Assembly (NCBI GenBank): GCA_947631405.1 | Contig: CANRLC010000007.1 | Coordinates: 1 to 64,000, forward strand | Length of the DNA: 64,000 nucleotides | Direction of reading: 5' to 3' | DNA from: an uncultured Clostridia bacterium | GTDB lineage: Bacteria > Bacillota > Clostridia > Christensenellales > Aristaeellaceae | In this document: in pieces, positions 1-9,817 of the stretch | Position numbering within the stretch: position 1 is the stretch's first letter | Layout of the letters: every line of letters starts with the position of its first letter | Program-made: the position numbers and the translations under genes | The notes under the pieces: generated by a model | Database searches by the model: none | The model's input: the letters and a program-made list of their open reading frames with translations, nothing else | What the model was told of the DNA's origin: nothing

Positions 1-46
1 TTTTTTTCGGTTCACTCCTCTTTCCCTATTGACTTTTTATTTGCAG

Positions 47-147
47 GCTTGCGATTCCCGACGTTCCGCCCGCCTCCTCTCCGCCTCAGGCGGCGGCGGG
101 CTTCAGTCCCCCAGACCCCTACCTCTGCTTCGCAGAATATAAAGATT
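47..147 (-). repeat. Dispersed palindromic intergenic element (minus orientation)
   Basis: Read on the minus strand this gives an AATCTTT start, a small hairpin (TCTGC/GCAGA around GAA), the run GGGGTCTGGGG, then a GC-rich palindrome at 68-101. The same order, with a different hairpin stem, occurs in the element at 38319-38466. It lies upstream of the cotH operon promoter and has no credible coding content. Confidence 0.5.
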
Positions 148-230
148 CTATCTGAGAAAAGCATAAAAAAAGCACCCCACGGATTGTCTAAGAGAAAGCG
201 GAAGAAGAGATCGCAGGAGACGTGCGGGGA

Positions 231-259
231 TTGACAGCAAACGGGGAATCCCTTACAAT
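231..259 (+). promoter_or_regulatory. Sigma-A promoter of the cotH operon
   Basis: A TTGACA box (231-236) and a TACAAT box (254-259) are separated by 17 nt. Transcription would start near 266. That leaves too little leader for a ribosome site before the ATG at 281 and supports the downstream ATG at 323 for cotH. Confidence 0.75.
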
Positions 260-322
260 ATAAGGGATTGACTGATCGAAATGGCGGATCCACCGGCGGC
301 CGATGAAGCGGAAAGGGACAGG

Positions 323-2194
323 ATGAAAGCGCAAACAGGCGTTTCACATGCTGCAATCAGGCGGTGCATACTATTGTTGTGCCTGATTGCAATCATTGCG
401 CTGCTTGCCGTCCATGCCATTCAGTGGTGGAAAGAGGGCGCCTGCGTACAAAAGGTCGACATTATATCCACCGATAAGGGGCTTGACATCGCGTGGATCG
501 TACCCAACACCTATCTGTGCGAGGGCGTGGATGTGACCGTAAGCGCGGGCGATCATGTGATATGCAGACGCCAGTTTGACCCGCATGCGCGGCGGATGCT
601 GTTTTCGGACGGCGAGCATGGGCAAAGGTATACCGTCGCGATCACGGCGCATTTTGGGGACGGCCGACCGGACGCATCTCAGACGGAGACGGCGCTGTTT
701 CTCGATTACGACCGGCTGCCGAGGCTTCCACTGCTTGTGATCAACACGCGAAGCGGCGAAGATCCGTCGTATGAAGAAGCGAATAAACCCTATGACCATC
801 TTTGGGGCAACACCCAGACGAACAACCTCTACCTCGAGGGCGAATATCTGTTTGTCGGAACGGACGGCGAAAGCTTTTCCGACCGCCTCAAGATCAGAAC
901 GCGGGGCAATTCAAGCTGCATTTTTCTGGACAAAAAGCCTTATAAGATCGTCCTGAATGACAGCGTCGATCTCCTCGGACAAGACCGAGACGGGGCGCAC
1001 CGCGAATGGGCGCTGCTCAACAGCGGACACAGCCTCAATGACTATGTATGCGACCGCGTCAGCCGGCTGTGCGGCGTGGAATGGCAGAGAGACGCGGGCT
1101 TTGTCAACGTCATGCTGAACGGCGATTGGAAGGGCTGCTATTATCTGACGGAGACGGTGGGCATCGACGCTGCGGACGGCTTGGTGAGCGATACGGGCTA
1201 TATCCTGGAGGACGACCCGTACTGGTGGAACGCGGACGGACTCTCCTTCAGAACGAATGGGCAAATCGATCAGTTGGCATATACGCTCAAATATCCGTCG
1301 ATCCGCACGACTTCGGACAGGCGGGTTGCCCGGATTCGCCAGTATATGAACGAATATGAAGGCTTCCTTCTGTCTGGCGATGCGGCGTATCGCGATTATA
1401 TCGACGAGGATTCCTTCGCGCGATGGTTCCTTGTGCGGGACATCACGGGCATTTTGGACGGCGGCGGCGCCAATATATACTTTTACAAATACGATTTTGA
1501 CCCGAAGAATCCCACCTCGAGCAAGCTCAAAATGGGTCCCTTATGGGATCACGACAGCGCGTTCCAAAATGTGGATCGATGGGCATCCTCACGGGAGGAG
1601 TTCATCGCGCATTTTTCGACATTGTTTGCGCAGCAATCGTTCTTCGATTGCTATACCGGCGCTTGGATGGGCGTGCGGGATACGCTCTATGCGGATGTCG
1701 AGCGCGAATTGTCGGAGCTGATCGCGCAGGATGGCGAGGCGCTGGAAGAGAGCTGGAAGCTGGACGCGGCCAGATGGGGCGTCGACGTCAAGCCGCCACA
1801 GGAGCAGGCCGCGGCCGTGCTGACGTGGTTTGACAGAAGGGCAGAGTGGATGGATAGGGGACTGGGCATCCCCGCGGCCGTTGATGTTTCCACCTACGCC
1901 CACTACGGCGGCCTTCGCTTTTCCGTGGATTCGCGTACCGATTCAAACGGCGGCCTTACGTCGATCGCCGGTTGGGCGTTTGTGGACGGGCGCGAGGGCG
2001 ATGAAAGCCTGAAGATCGGCTGGGTGGCGGAGGATGGCGCGGTCTATTTTTCCACGGGCGCGCAGGAAAGGCAGGACGTGATGGAGGCGTATGGCCTTGC
2101 GACCCCTCTGGTCGGATTTACGATTTACACCCGGCAGGACGGCAGAATATGCGCCATCGACACGGAAAACCGGACGATCTACGAGGCGGATTAG
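323..2194 (+). CDS. cotH: CotH-type kinase domain protein, membrane-anchored
   Basis: About 623 residues. An N-terminal hydrophobic helix follows a short cytoplasmic stretch and probably anchors the protein, with the rest outside. The CotH signature is clear: RTRGNSS, the KKPYKI segment, a GDWKGCYYLTE-like strand and the MGPLWDHDSAF motif near residues 405-415. CotH proteins are atypical extracytoplasmic kinases; spore-coat CotH phosphorylates coat proteins, but the substrate here is unknown. The ATG at 323 has an AAAGGG element upstream; an in-frame ATG at 281 would add 14 residues but lacks a ribosome site. The C-terminal 120 residues look like a separate beta-rich domain. It is followed directly by a VTC-domain gene and a DUF4956 gene, so it probably belongs to a polyphosphate- or envelope-linked module rather than a classical coat operon. 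Confidence 0.85.
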   Translation: MKAQTGVSHAAIRRCILLLCLIAIIALLAVHAIQWWKEGACVQKVDIISTDKGLDIAWIVPNTYLCEGVDVTVSAGDHVICRRQFDPHARRMLFSDGEHGQRYTVAITAHFGDGRPDASQTETALFLDYDRLPRLPLLVINTRSGEDPSYEEANKPYDHLWGNTQTNNLYLEGEYLFVGTDGESFSDRLKIRTRGNSSCIFLDKKPYKIVLNDSVDLLGQDRDGAHREWALLNSGHSLNDYVCDRVSRLCGVEWQRDAGFVNVMLNGDWKGCYYLTETVGIDAADGLVSDTGYILEDDPYWWNADGLSFRTNGQIDQLAYTLKYPSIRTTSDRRVARIRQYMNEYEGFLLSGDAAYRDYIDEDSFARWFLVRDITGILDGGGANIYFYKYDFDPKNPTSSKLKMGPLWDHDSAFQNVDRWASSREEFIAHFSTLFAQQSFFDCYTGAWMGVRDTLYADVERELSELIAQDGEALEESWKLDAARWGVDVKPPQEQAAAVLTWFDRRAEWMDRGLGIPAAVDVSTYAHYGGLRFSVDSRTDSNGGLTSIAGWAFVDGREGDESLKIGWVAEDGAVYFSTGAQERQDVMEAYGLATPLVGFTIYTRQDGRICAIDTENRTIYEAD

Positions 2195-2890
2195 ATGCTC
2201 AGAGTAGAAGACAAATATCACCTTCCGGACGCGCAGATGCGCCTGCTGGAAAGCCGCGTGGCCTGCCTGCTGCCGCAGGACGCCGTCGCGCACGGCGGTT
2301 ATAAAATCAGCAGCGTGTATTTTGACGATCTGCGCGATTCGATGCTGAACGATTCCCTGAGCGGCAATCCGTTCCGGGAAAAATACAGGATCAGGATCTA
2401 CAACGATTCGCTCGAGACGATCAAGCTGGAGGTCAAGCGCAAATGGTACAACCGCGCGACCAAGCTGGATGCCTCCATCACCGAGGAGGAGATGCGCAGG
2501 CTGCTCAGAGGCGAGCGAATACCGGACGGCGGCAGCCTTCAGGACGCGCGAACGCTCTTCAACCTTGCGATCGCGCGGCGCGGCCTGCGCTGCCGGGTGA
2601 ACGTGACCTATGACCGGAACGCTTACATCTTTGAGCCGGGCAACGTGCGCATCACCTTTGACCGGGACATTCGATCGAGCGGCCAGTGCGAGCGGATCGG
2701 ATGCAAGAACCTGACGTGGCTTCGCCCGGACGATGAGCGCCGCGCGGTGATCGAGGTCAAATACGATCAATGCATTCCGCGCTTTCTCATGCAGGTTCTG
2801 GAAAGCGGAAACATGTTGCAGACGGCGAACTCCAAATACGCGACCTGCCGGGAGCTGCTTCAAATGGGAGGAAAACGAGATGTCGATTAA
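2195..2890 (+). CDS. VTC-domain protein (polyphosphate polymerase family)
   Basis: 231 residues, starting on the base after the cotH stop. It has the VTC tunnel-domain layout: an EDKYHL start, SVYFDD, the basic KYRIRIY strand, LEVKRKWYNR and an acidic VIEVKYD strand near the C terminus. In yeast Vtc4 the matching basic residues bind ATP and polyphosphate and the acidic residues bind metal, so polyphosphate synthesis is the likely activity. There is no membrane segment, so it probably acts at the cytoplasmic face with the DUF4956 protein next door. It overlaps that gene by 11 nt, which suggests translational coupling. Family confidence is high; activity is inferred from the fold. Confidence 0.85.
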   Translation: MLRVEDKYHLPDAQMRLLESRVACLLPQDAVAHGGYKISSVYFDDLRDSMLNDSLSGNPFREKYRIRIYNDSLETIKLEVKRKWYNRATKLDASITEEEMRRLLRGERIPDGGSLQDARTLFNLAIARRGLRCRVNVTYDRNAYIFEPGNVRITFDRDIRSSGQCERIGCKNLTWLRPDDERRAVIEVKYDQCIPRFLMQVLESGNMLQTANSKYATCRELLQMGGKRDVD

Positions 2891-3557
2891 GGACACGATC
2901 AAATCCAGCGTTCTGGATGCCCTTGGGAGGAGCGCTGGCCTGCGGCTGTGGGAGATTCTCCTGATTCTGGCCGGCGCCTGCGCGATCGGCGCGTACATCT
3001 TTCTGGTCTACAAGGGCTTTTCCAAATCCGCGTTTTATTCGCGGGATCTGAACGTCACGATCGCCGGCATGTGCGTGACGGTCGCGGCGATCATGATCGC
3101 GATGCAGACCAACCTCCTCGTGTCGCTCGGCATGGTGGGCGCGCTGTCGATCGTTCGCTTCAGAACGGCGATCAAGAACCCGCTCGATCTGCTGTACCTG
3201 TTCTGGTCGATCAGCGCGGGGATCATCTGCGGCGTGGGCCTTTACACGCTGGCCATCCTGCTCTGCGCGATCATGACGGCGCTCATCTGGCTGCTGGGCA
3301 GCATCCCGGCCTCCAGAGCGCCCGCCGTGCTGATCGTGAAGGCGGATGCGGGCGCGGACGAAGCGCGAATTCACGACGCGATCAAGCGCGAAAGCGCGTG
3401 GCTGCACCTCTCGTCCGTCGTGACGAGGGCGCAGGAGGCGGAGTGGATCTACGAGGTGCGCGCAAAGGACAAGGGCGCGCTGACGCGGTCGGTCTCCCGG
3501 ATCGAGGGCGTCACGTCGGTCAGCTGTCTGGAATCGGATTCGGAGATTCGGGCGTGA
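2880..3557 (+). CDS. DUF4956-family membrane protein
   Basis: 225 residues. A short amphipathic start is followed by about four membrane helices between residues 20 and 145, including an SLGMVGALSIVRFRTAIKNP segment typical of DUF4956, then a soluble C-terminal alpha/beta domain of about 75 residues. The biochemical role of the family is unknown. It overlaps the VTC gene by 11 nt, completing a CotH-VTC-DUF4956 trio. By analogy with eukaryotic VTC complexes it could anchor the polymerase or pass polyphosphate across the membrane; that is inference. Confidence 0.8.
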   Translation: MSIKDTIKSSVLDALGRSAGLRLWEILLILAGACAIGAYIFLVYKGFSKSAFYSRDLNVTIAGMCVTVAAIMIAMQTNLLVSLGMVGALSIVRFRTAIKNPLDLLYLFWSISAGIICGVGLYTLAILLCAIMTALIWLLGSIPASRAPAVLIVKADAGADEARIHDAIKRESAWLHLSSVVTRAQEAEWIYEVRAKDKGALTRSVSRIEGVTSVSCLESDSEIRA

Positions 3558-3718
3558 CCTTCAAACGGCGGCTGCATTCCGGCCGCTTTTTCTTTGCGCC
3601 TTTGCGCGCCTTTTTTCCCACCGTTCGCCTTTCGCACCGCGTTTTCTGCCGCCCCAAGGCAGGAAATGGCCGCCCCGGCGGCGAACCGTTGCATAGATCG
3701 TGGAAAGGAGGCCGCCGC

Positions 3719-4336
3719 ATGCAGGTGCTGATCGGGACGACGAACCCGGCCAAAGCGGCGCTCTTTGAGCGGCTGCTGGCGGGCACGGGCGCGAGCGTGG
3801 TCACGCCGGACGCGCTGGGCATCGCGGGCGAGCCGGAGGAGACGGGGACGACGCCCGCGGAGAACGCGCGCATCAAGGCGGCGTTCTACGCGCGCTTTGC
3901 GCCGCGGGTCGTCTGCGCGGACTCCGGGCTGTATCTGGACGCGCTGCCGCTGGACGATCCGCGTCAGCCGGGGCTGCACGTGCGCACGCCGCGCGGCGGG
4001 GAGCGGCTTGACGACGAGGCGATGATCGCCTACTACGCGGCGCTCGCGCATGCGCTGGGCGGCTGGGCGCTGGCGTATTATCTGGACGGCTTCGCCGCGG
4101 CGGGGCCGCACGGCGTGAAAACGCTCGAGATCACGCGCGAGGAGGCGCGGGAAGCGGCGTTCATCCTGCTGGACAAGCCCTGCGCGCAGCGGCGCGCGGG
4201 CTGGCCGCTGGATAGCCTGTCGCAGGACCTGAGCGGGCGCGGGTATTTTGACCCCGCCCGGCGCGAGGTCGCGCAGCAGGAGCGCGGCTATCTGAAGCGG
4301 CTGCGCCCGTTTTTGATCGAGACGCTGGAATTGTGA
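3719..4336 (+). CDS. Non-canonical purine NTP pyrophosphatase (Ham1/RdgB-like)
   Basis: 205 residues with a strong GGAAAGGAGG ribosome site. The N-terminal TTNPAK motif, the EETGTTPAENARIKA segment and VCADSGL are the nucleotide- and metal-binding signatures of the Ham1/RdgB fold, which hydrolyses ITP, XTP and dITP to monophosphates to clean the nucleotide pool. The canonical SGLxVDALxGxPGxxSAR motif is degenerate here (SGLYLDALPLDDPRQPGLHVRT) and the C-terminal half is divergent, so substrate preference is uncertain. It lies 7 nt upstream of dprA and is probably co-transcribed with it. Confidence 0.72.
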   Translation: MQVLIGTTNPAKAALFERLLAGTGASVVTPDALGIAGEPEETGTTPAENARIKAAFYARFAPRVVCADSGLYLDALPLDDPRQPGLHVRTPRGGERLDDEAMIAYYAALAHALGGWALAYYLDGFAAAGPHGVKTLEITREEAREAAFILLDKPCAQRRAGWPLDSLSQDLSGRGYFDPARREVAQQERGYLKRLRPFLIETLEL

Positions 4337-4343
4337 GGCGCGT

Positions 4344-5462
4344 ATGAAGGAAGAATTGGCGATGGCGGTGCTGGTTGGCGCGGCGGGCTATGCCCGGCGC
4401 GAGCTGGCCCTGCGGGAGGCGGGCGATGCAAAGACGGTCGTCGCGGAGCCGGAGCGCTATGCCCGCGCGCTCGGCGAGGAGGGCGTCCTTCGCGTGAAGC
4501 AGGGCGCGCGCCGCGCGGAGGAGATGCAGGAGCGCTTTGAGCGCGAGGGCATCCGTCTCGTCGTGCGGGATGGGGAGGATTATCCGCCGCTGCTCGCGCA
4601 CATCGCGCGGCCGCCGCACCTGCTCTTCGTGCGGGGCGAGACGAAGCTGGGCGACGCCTGCCCGCTCGCCGTGGTCGGCACGCGCAGCGCAAACGACTAC
4701 GGCCTGCGGCACACGCGGCGCATCGCGCGGGAGCTGGCCGAGGCGGGCGCGTGCGTGGTCTCCGGCTTGGCGCTGGGCGTGGATTCCGCCGCGCACCGGG
4801 GCGCGCTGGACGCGCACGGGCGCACCGTCGCCGTGCTGGGCGGCGCGCACGACTGCTTTTACCCGGCGGGCAACAGGCCGCTGCTGCGCGCCATCCTCGA
4901 AGGCGGCGGCAGCGTCGTCACCGAGTACCCAATGGGCATGTCGCCCACGCGTTACAGCTTCGTGCAGCGCAACCGCATCATCGCGGGCATGAGCCTCGGC
5001 GTGCTGGTGACACAGGGCGCGATGCGCAGCGGCGCGCTCAGCACCGCGCAGTCCGCCTTGGAGGAGGGCCGCGAGGTGTTCGCGCTGCCGGGCAGCGTGG
5101 ACGACCCGCTCTCCCGACTGCCCAACCGCCTGCTGGCGGAGGGCGCGCAGATGGCCGTCTGCGGCGGGGACATCCTCGGCGCGCTCGTCGCTGACGCGCG
5201 GGAGGAGCAGCCCCGGCCAGCCGCCGCGCCCAAGCGCGTGCGCGTGATGCAGGAGCCGGAAAAGGGGCCTGCGCCGCTGCCCTCCGGGCTGGGCGAGCAG
5301 GAGCGGGCGATCCTCACGGCGCTCTCGCGCGGCGAAATGGAGTTTGACGCGCTGTGCGAGGCGACGCGCATCCCCGCGCAGGAGATGGGCGCGCTGCTCT
5401 CCCTTCTGGAACTGGACGGGCTGATTGCGGCGCTGCCCGGCCTGCGCTACATGCGCGCGTAG
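4344..5462 (+). CDS. dprA: DNA-processing protein DprA (Smf)
   Basis: 372 residues. The Rossmann-like DprA domain carries VGTRSANDYG (111-120), SGLALGVDSAAH (140-151) and an RNRIIAGMS segment. An N-terminal helix-hairpin-like part and a C-terminal winged-helix domain (about 295-372) complete the family layout. DprA binds incoming single-stranded DNA during natural transformation and loads RecA; many non-competent Firmicutes also keep it. The order dprA-topA-trmFO-hslV-hslU matches the conserved Bacillus-type block. The start is 7 nt after the Ham1-like gene. Confidence 0.93.
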   Translation: MKEELAMAVLVGAAGYARRELALREAGDAKTVVAEPERYARALGEEGVLRVKQGARRAEEMQERFEREGIRLVVRDGEDYPPLLAHIARPPHLLFVRGETKLGDACPLAVVGTRSANDYGLRHTRRIARELAEAGACVVSGLALGVDSAAHRGALDAHGRTVAVLGGAHDCFYPAGNRPLLRAILEGGGSVVTEYPMGMSPTRYSFVQRNRIIAGMSLGVLVTQGAMRSGALSTAQSALEEGREVFALPGSVDDPLSRLPNRLLAEGAQMAVCGGDILGALVADAREEQPRPAAAPKRVRVMQEPEKGPAPLPSGLGEQERAILTALSRGEMEFDALCEATRIPAQEMGALLSLLELDGLIAALPGLRYMRA

Positions 5463-5507
5463 CGCGCGGCGCGAAAAGAAACTTGCCGCCAAAATGCCCG
5501 CGCAGCC

Positions 5508-5536
5508 TTGACAGATGCGCGCCGGGCTGGTATGCT
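5508..5536 (+). promoter_or_regulatory. Promoter of topA
   Basis: TTGACA (5508-5513), a 17-nt spacer and TATGCT (5531-5536) lie between the dprA stop and the topA start. This gives topA its own promoter, separate from dprA. Confidence 0.65.
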
Positions 5537-5583
5537 TTTTTGCGTTTGAGAGAATTTCCGCGGCAGCGCCGCGCTTTGGGGGA

Positions 5584-7710
5584 ATGGTTTTGAGCAGTTC
5601 AAAGGCATCGCATAAGCTGGTCATCGTGGAGTCGCCGGCGAAAGCGCGCACCATATCGAAGTTCTTGGGCCGGGGGTATAAGGTCGAGGCGTCCAACGGG
5701 CACGTCCGCGATCTGCCCAAGTCCCAGCTCGGCGTGGACGTCGAGCACGGCTTTGAACCGAAGTACATCACCATCCGCGGGCGCGGCGACGTGCTCCAGC
5801 GCATCCGCAAGGAGGCCAAGGCCGCGCGCAGCGTCATCCTCGCGACCGACCCGGATCGCGAGGGAGAGGCGATCAGCTGGCATCTGGCCACGGTGCTGGA
5901 CATCGACCCGGAGAGCGCCTGCCGCGTCGAGTTCAACGAGATCACCGAGAAGACCGTCAAGAGCGCCGTCAAGACGCCCCGCAAGATCGACATGGAGCTG
6001 GTGGACGCGCAGCAGGCGCGCCGCGTGCTCGACCGCATCGTCGGCTACAAGATCAGCCCGCTGCTCTGGGCGAAGATCCGCAAGGGCCTCTCCGCCGGGC
6101 GCGTGCAGTCCGTCGCCACGCGCATGATCGTCGATCGCGAGCAGGAGATCGAGGCGTTCATCCCCGAGGAATACTGGCACGCCGACGCGAGATTGACCGC
6201 CTGCGGCCAGAAGCTGACCGCGCGTCTGGTCGCCGCACACGGCGAGCGCGCGGGCCTCAAGGACGAGGCGCAGGCCAAGGAGGCGCAGGCGCTGATCGAG
6301 CGCGGCGGCTTCACCGTGCGCAGCGTGAAGCGCGGCGAGCGCCGCAAGCACCCCGCGCCGCCGTTTACCACCAGCAATTTGCAGCAGGAGGCCAGCCGCA
6401 AGCTCGGCTTTACCACCGCCAAGACCATGCAGGTCGCCCAGCAGCTCTACGAGGGCGTGGACATCGAAGGGCTGGGCACGCGCGGCCTGATTTCCTACAT
6501 CCGCACGGACAGCGTGCGCCTCTCCGAGGAGGCCGTTTCCGCCGCGCGCGAGGCCATCGGCGAGCGCTACGGCGCGGAATACCTGCCCAAGGAGCCGGTC
6601 GTCTACAAGGGCCGCAAGAGCGCGCAGGACGCGCACGAGGCCATCCGCCCGGCGGACGTCTCCCTGCGCCCGGAGGACGTGCGTGCCTCGCTGACGGGCG
6701 ATCAGTTCAAGCTCTACCGCCTCATCTACCTGCGCTTCATCGCCTGCCAGATGGCCGACGCGCTCTACGAAACGCAGCAGGTCGAGATCGCATCGAGTGA
6801 CGCGACGCTGCGCGCGGGCGGAGAGACGCTCCGCTTTGCGGGCTTCACTGCCGTCTACGAGGAGGACAGCGACGACGCGCCGGAGGACGAGCCGCGCGCC
6901 CCGATGCTCGATCTCGAGGAGGGCGCGAAGGCGGCGGTGGACGGCGTGGAGATCACGCAGCACTTCACCCAGCCGCCCGCACGCTACACCGAGGCGTCGC
7001 TCGTGCGCGCGCTGGAGGAGAAGGGCATCGGCCGCCCGTCCACCTACGCGCCGACGATCTCCACGATCCTCGCGCGCGGCTACGTCTCGCGCGAGAAGCG
7101 CCAGCTATTCCCGACGGAGCTGGGCGTCATGATCACCGACATGATGAAGGAGTACTTCGGCTCCATCGTGGACGTCGCTTTCACCGCCGAGATGGAGGAG
7201 CGCCTCGACAAGGTCGAGGAGGGCAAGCTCGACTGGCGCAAGGTGATCGCGGACTTCTACGGCCCGTTCGAGGAGACGCTGGAAAACGCCGAAAAGAGCA
7301 TCGACAAGGTCGAGATTCGCGACGAGGTCTCCGACGTGCCGTGCGAAAAGTGCGGCGCGATGATGGTCTACAAGCTGGGCCGCTACGGGCGCTTCCTCGC
7401 CTGTCCGAACTTCCCGGCGTGCCGCTTCACCAAGGCGATACAGGTTGAGATCGATGCGTCTTGCCCGCAGTGCGGCGGCAAGCTGCTGGAAAAGACGTCC
7501 CGCAAGGGCCGCCGCTTCTACGGCTGCGCCAACTATCCGGAGTGCGACTTCGTCTCGTGGGACATGCCCGTGCGCGAGCGCTGCCCCAAGTGCGGCGGAT
7601 ACATGGTGCTCAAGCGCGCGCGCAAGGGCGAGCGCTGGTTTGTGTGCGCGAACGAGGCCTGCCGCGAGCGCGTGCAGGCGCCCGACGAGCCGCGCGAAAA
7701 CGAGGAATGA
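5584..7710 (+). CDS. topA: DNA topoisomerase I
   Basis: About 708 residues. The N-terminal Toprim domain ([12 protein letters not shown], then the [12 protein letters not shown] acidic motif) binds magnesium. The transesterification tyrosine sits in [10 protein letters not shown], near residue 305. Three C-terminal zinc ribbons begin with CEKCG, CPQCGG and CPKCGG (about residues 587-700). The enzyme relaxes negative supercoils behind transcription and replication. The ATG at 5584 is only 2 nt from its GGGGGA ribosome site; the TTG two codons later (5590) has better spacing and may be the real start. It is followed by trmFO after 17 nt. Confidence 0.96.
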   Translation: MVLSSSKASHKLVIVESPAKARTISKFLGRGYKVEASNGHVRDLPKSQLGVDVEHGFEPKYITIRGRGDVLQRIRKEAKAARSVILATDPDREGEAISWHLATVLDIDPESACRVEFNEITEKTVKSAVKTPRKIDMELVDAQQARRVLDRIVGYKISPLLWAKIRKGLSAGRVQSVATRMIVDREQEIEAFIPEEYWHADARLTACGQKLTARLVAAHGERAGLKDEAQAKEAQALIERGGFTVRSVKRGERRKHPAPPFTTSNLQQEASRKLGFTTAKTMQVAQQLYEGVDIEGLGTRGLISYIRTDSVRLSEEAVSAAREAIGERYGAEYLPKEPVVYKGRKSAQDAHEAIRPADVSLRPEDVRASLTGDQFKLYRLIYLRFIACQMADALYETQQVEIASSDATLRAGGETLRFAGFTAVYEEDSDDAPEDEPRAPMLDLEEGAKAAVDGVEITQHFTQPPARYTEASLVRALEEKGIGRPSTYAPTISTILARGYVSREKRQLFPTELGVMITDMMKEYFGSIVDVAFTAEMEERLDKVEEGKLDWRKVIADFYGPFEETLENAEKSIDKVEIRDEVSDVPCEKCGAMMVYKLGRYGRFLACPNFPACRFTKAIQVEIDASCPQCGGKLLEKTSRKGRRFYGCANYPECDFVSWDMPVRERCPKCGGYMVLKRARKGERWFVCANEACRERVQAPDEPRENEE

Positions 7711-7727
7711 CATACACGGAGGGGAGT

Positions 7728-9083
7728 ATGCGACAGGCGACCGTCATCGGCGCGGGACTGGCCGGATGCGAGGCGGCGTGGCAGCTTGCCCGCCGCGGCG
7801 TTCCGGTGCGGCTCGTCGAGATGAAACCCGTCCGCTTTACGCCCGCGCATCACAGCGCGGGCTTTGCTGAATTGGTCTGCTCCAACTCGCTGCGCAGCGA
7901 CCAGCTGACCAACGCGGTCGGGCTGCTCAAGGAGGAGATGCGCCAGCTGGACAGCCTCATCCTGCGCGCGGCGGACGGCGCGCGCGTGCCCGCGGGCGGC
8001 GCGCTGGCCGTCGATCGCGAGGCGTTTTCGCGCTGGGTGACGCAGGCCGTGTGTGCGCATCCGCTCATCGAGGTCGCGCGCGAGGAGGCGGTCTCGCTGC
8101 CCGAGCGGGACGCGGTGATCGCGACGGGGCCGCTGACCAGCGACGCGCTGGCGCGGGAGATCGCCGCGCTGCCGGGCCTTCGCACGCTGCACTTCTTTGA
8201 CGCCGCCGCGCCGATCGTCTCGGGCGAATCGCTGGACAAGAGCCGCGTCTTCCGCCAGAGCCGCTATGGCCGCGGGGACGACTACCTCAACTGCCCGATG
8301 ACGCGCGAGGAATACTTGGCCTTTTACGAGGCGCTGCTCGGCGCGCAGACCGCCGAGGTACACGGCTTTGACGGCACGCAGGTCTTCGAGGGCTGCATGC
8401 CCATCGAGGTGATGGCCGCGCGCGGCGAGCAGGTGATGGCCTTCGGCCCGATGAAGCCCGTGGGCCTGACCGACCCGCGCACGGGCCGCGAGCCTTACGC
8501 GGTGGTGCAGCTGCGCGCGGAGGATCGCGAGGGGACGATGTACAATCTGGTGGGCTTTCAGACGCGGCTCAAGTGGGGCGAGCAGCGGCGCGTGTTTTCG
8601 ATGATCCCGGGGCTGGAGCATGCGGAGTTTTTGCGCTACGGGGTCATGCACCGCAATACGTTCCTGCAATCGCCGGGATTTCTCGACGAGCAATACATGA
8701 TGATCTCTCGCCCCGGCGTGTACTTCGCCGGGCAGATGACGGGCGTGGAAGGCTATGTGGAGAGCGCGTCCAGCGGGCTGGTCGCGGGGCTATCGCTGGC
8801 GCGGCGGATGCTGGGCCTGCCGCCGGTGGACTTCACGCGCCGCACGGCCATCGGCTCTCTGGCGCACCACGTCGCGCAAGCGAGCGGCGATTTCCAGCCG
8901 ATGAACGCGAACTTCGGGCTGATCGAGCCGTTTCCGCGGCGCGTGCGCAACAAGCAGCAGCGCTACGGCCTGATCGCCGCGCGCGCGCTGGACACGATCG
9001 AGGCGCTGCGCAGCAACCCGCTCGCGGGGGATTTTGACCCGACGCTGCGCGGCGCTGGGCAACGGACGCCGGACGTGGTATAA
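7728..9083 (+). CDS. trmFO: tRNA (uracil-54-C5)-methyltransferase, folate/FAD-dependent
   Basis: 451 residues with a GGAGGGGAG ribosome site. The FAD-binding [10 protein letters not shown] motif is at residues 8-17. The two cysteines known to be catalytic in TrmFO are present: Cys51 in VCSNSLRS and Cys223 in GCMPIE. The enzyme makes ribothymidine-54 in the tRNA T-loop using methylenetetrahydrofolate and FADH2. It sits between topA and hslV, as in Bacillus, except that the xerC-like recombinase gene (codV) usually following trmFO is absent. No sign of damage. Confidence 0.95.
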   Translation: MRQATVIGAGLAGCEAAWQLARRGVPVRLVEMKPVRFTPAHHSAGFAELVCSNSLRSDQLTNAVGLLKEEMRQLDSLILRAADGARVPAGGALAVDREAFSRWVTQAVCAHPLIEVAREEAVSLPERDAVIATGPLTSDALAREIAALPGLRTLHFFDAAAPIVSGESLDKSRVFRQSRYGRGDDYLNCPMTREEYLAFYEALLGAQTAEVHGFDGTQVFEGCMPIEVMAARGEQVMAFGPMKPVGLTDPRTGREPYAVVQLRAEDREGTMYNLVGFQTRLKWGEQRRVFSMIPGLEHAEFLRYGVMHRNTFLQSPGFLDEQYMMISRPGVYFAGQMTGVEGYVESASSGLVAGLSLARRMLGLPPVDFTRRTAIGSLAHHVAQASGDFQPMNANFGLIEPFPRRVRNKQQRYGLIAARALDTIEALRSNPLAGDFDPTLRGAGQRTPDVV

Positions 9084-9116
9084 TGAGGGATGAATACAGG
9101 GAAAGGGCGTGAGCGC

Positions 9117-9650
9117 ATGAACCTCAAGGGCACGACCATCTGCGCGGTGGAAAAGGACGGCAAGATCGCCGTCGCGGGCGACGGGCAGGTGACGATGGGC
9201 GAAAACACGATCTTCAAGGCGTCGGCGCGCAAGGTGCGGCGCATCTACGGCGGCAAGGTCGTCACGGGATTCGCGGGCAGCGTGGCGGACGCGTTCGCGC
9301 TGTGCGAGCGCTTCGAGGGGAAGCTGGAGCAGTTCGGCGGCAATCTGGAGCGCGCGGCGGTGGAGCTGGCGCAGGAGTGGCGCGCGGACAAGGCGATGCG
9401 CAAGCTGGAGGCGATGCTCATCGCCGCCTGCGGGGACGAGATGCTCATCGTCTCCGGCACGGGCGAGGTCATCACGCCCGACGACGGCGTCGCGGCGGTC
9501 GGCTCCGGCGGCAACTACGCGATGGCCGCCGCGCGCGCGCTGCGCGAGAACACCTCGCTCTCCGCGCACGAGATCGCCGAAAAGGCGCTGCACATCGCCG
9601 CCGACATCTGCGTCTTCACGAACCACAACGTCATCGTAGAAGATGCTTAG
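9117..9650 (+). CDS. hslV: ATP-dependent protease peptidase subunit HslV
   Basis: 177 residues, close to ClpQ/HslV length. The N-terminal [11 protein letters not shown] and AGDGQVT segments, [10 protein letters not shown] and the C-terminal [15 protein letters not shown] are diagnostic of this Ntn-hydrolase. The catalytic residue should be a threonine of the KGTTI sequence, exposed by removing a short propeptide (about MNLKG). The ATG at 9117 has a GGAAAGGG site at good distance; an in-frame ATG at 9090 would add nine residues. It forms the HslVU protease with the hslU product downstream. Confidence 0.93.
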   Translation: MNLKGTTICAVEKDGKIAVAGDGQVTMGENTIFKASARKVRRIYGGKVVTGFAGSVADAFALCERFEGKLEQFGGNLERAAVELAQEWRADKAMRKLEAMLIAACGDEMLIVSGTGEVITPDDGVAAVGSGGNYAMAAARALRENTSLSAHEIAEKALHIAADICVFTNHNVIVEDA

Positions 9651-9817
9651 CGTGCCGTGCCCGCACCCATCTCCGAAGGCGGTATGCTTTATGCGAGGGG
9701 TTTTCATCCGAGGCCGCAAGCATGCCGCAAAGCGGCGGGCGGCGCATCCCATAAAAAACGAAAGACGGCTTTAAGCCAACACTCAAGGTTTTCCCGGATA
9801 ACGGCAGGAGGCAAAGC

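Noticed and set aside
1..235. Small basic proteins on either strand at the window start
   Set aside because: They fall on the palindromic repeat, lack ribosome sites and have low-complexity Arg-rich sequence.
2948..3718. Extended Ham1-like protein beginning inside the DUF4956 gene
   Set aside because: The extension is an off-frame reading of DUF4956. The ATG at 3719 has a strong ribosome site and starts the family domain.
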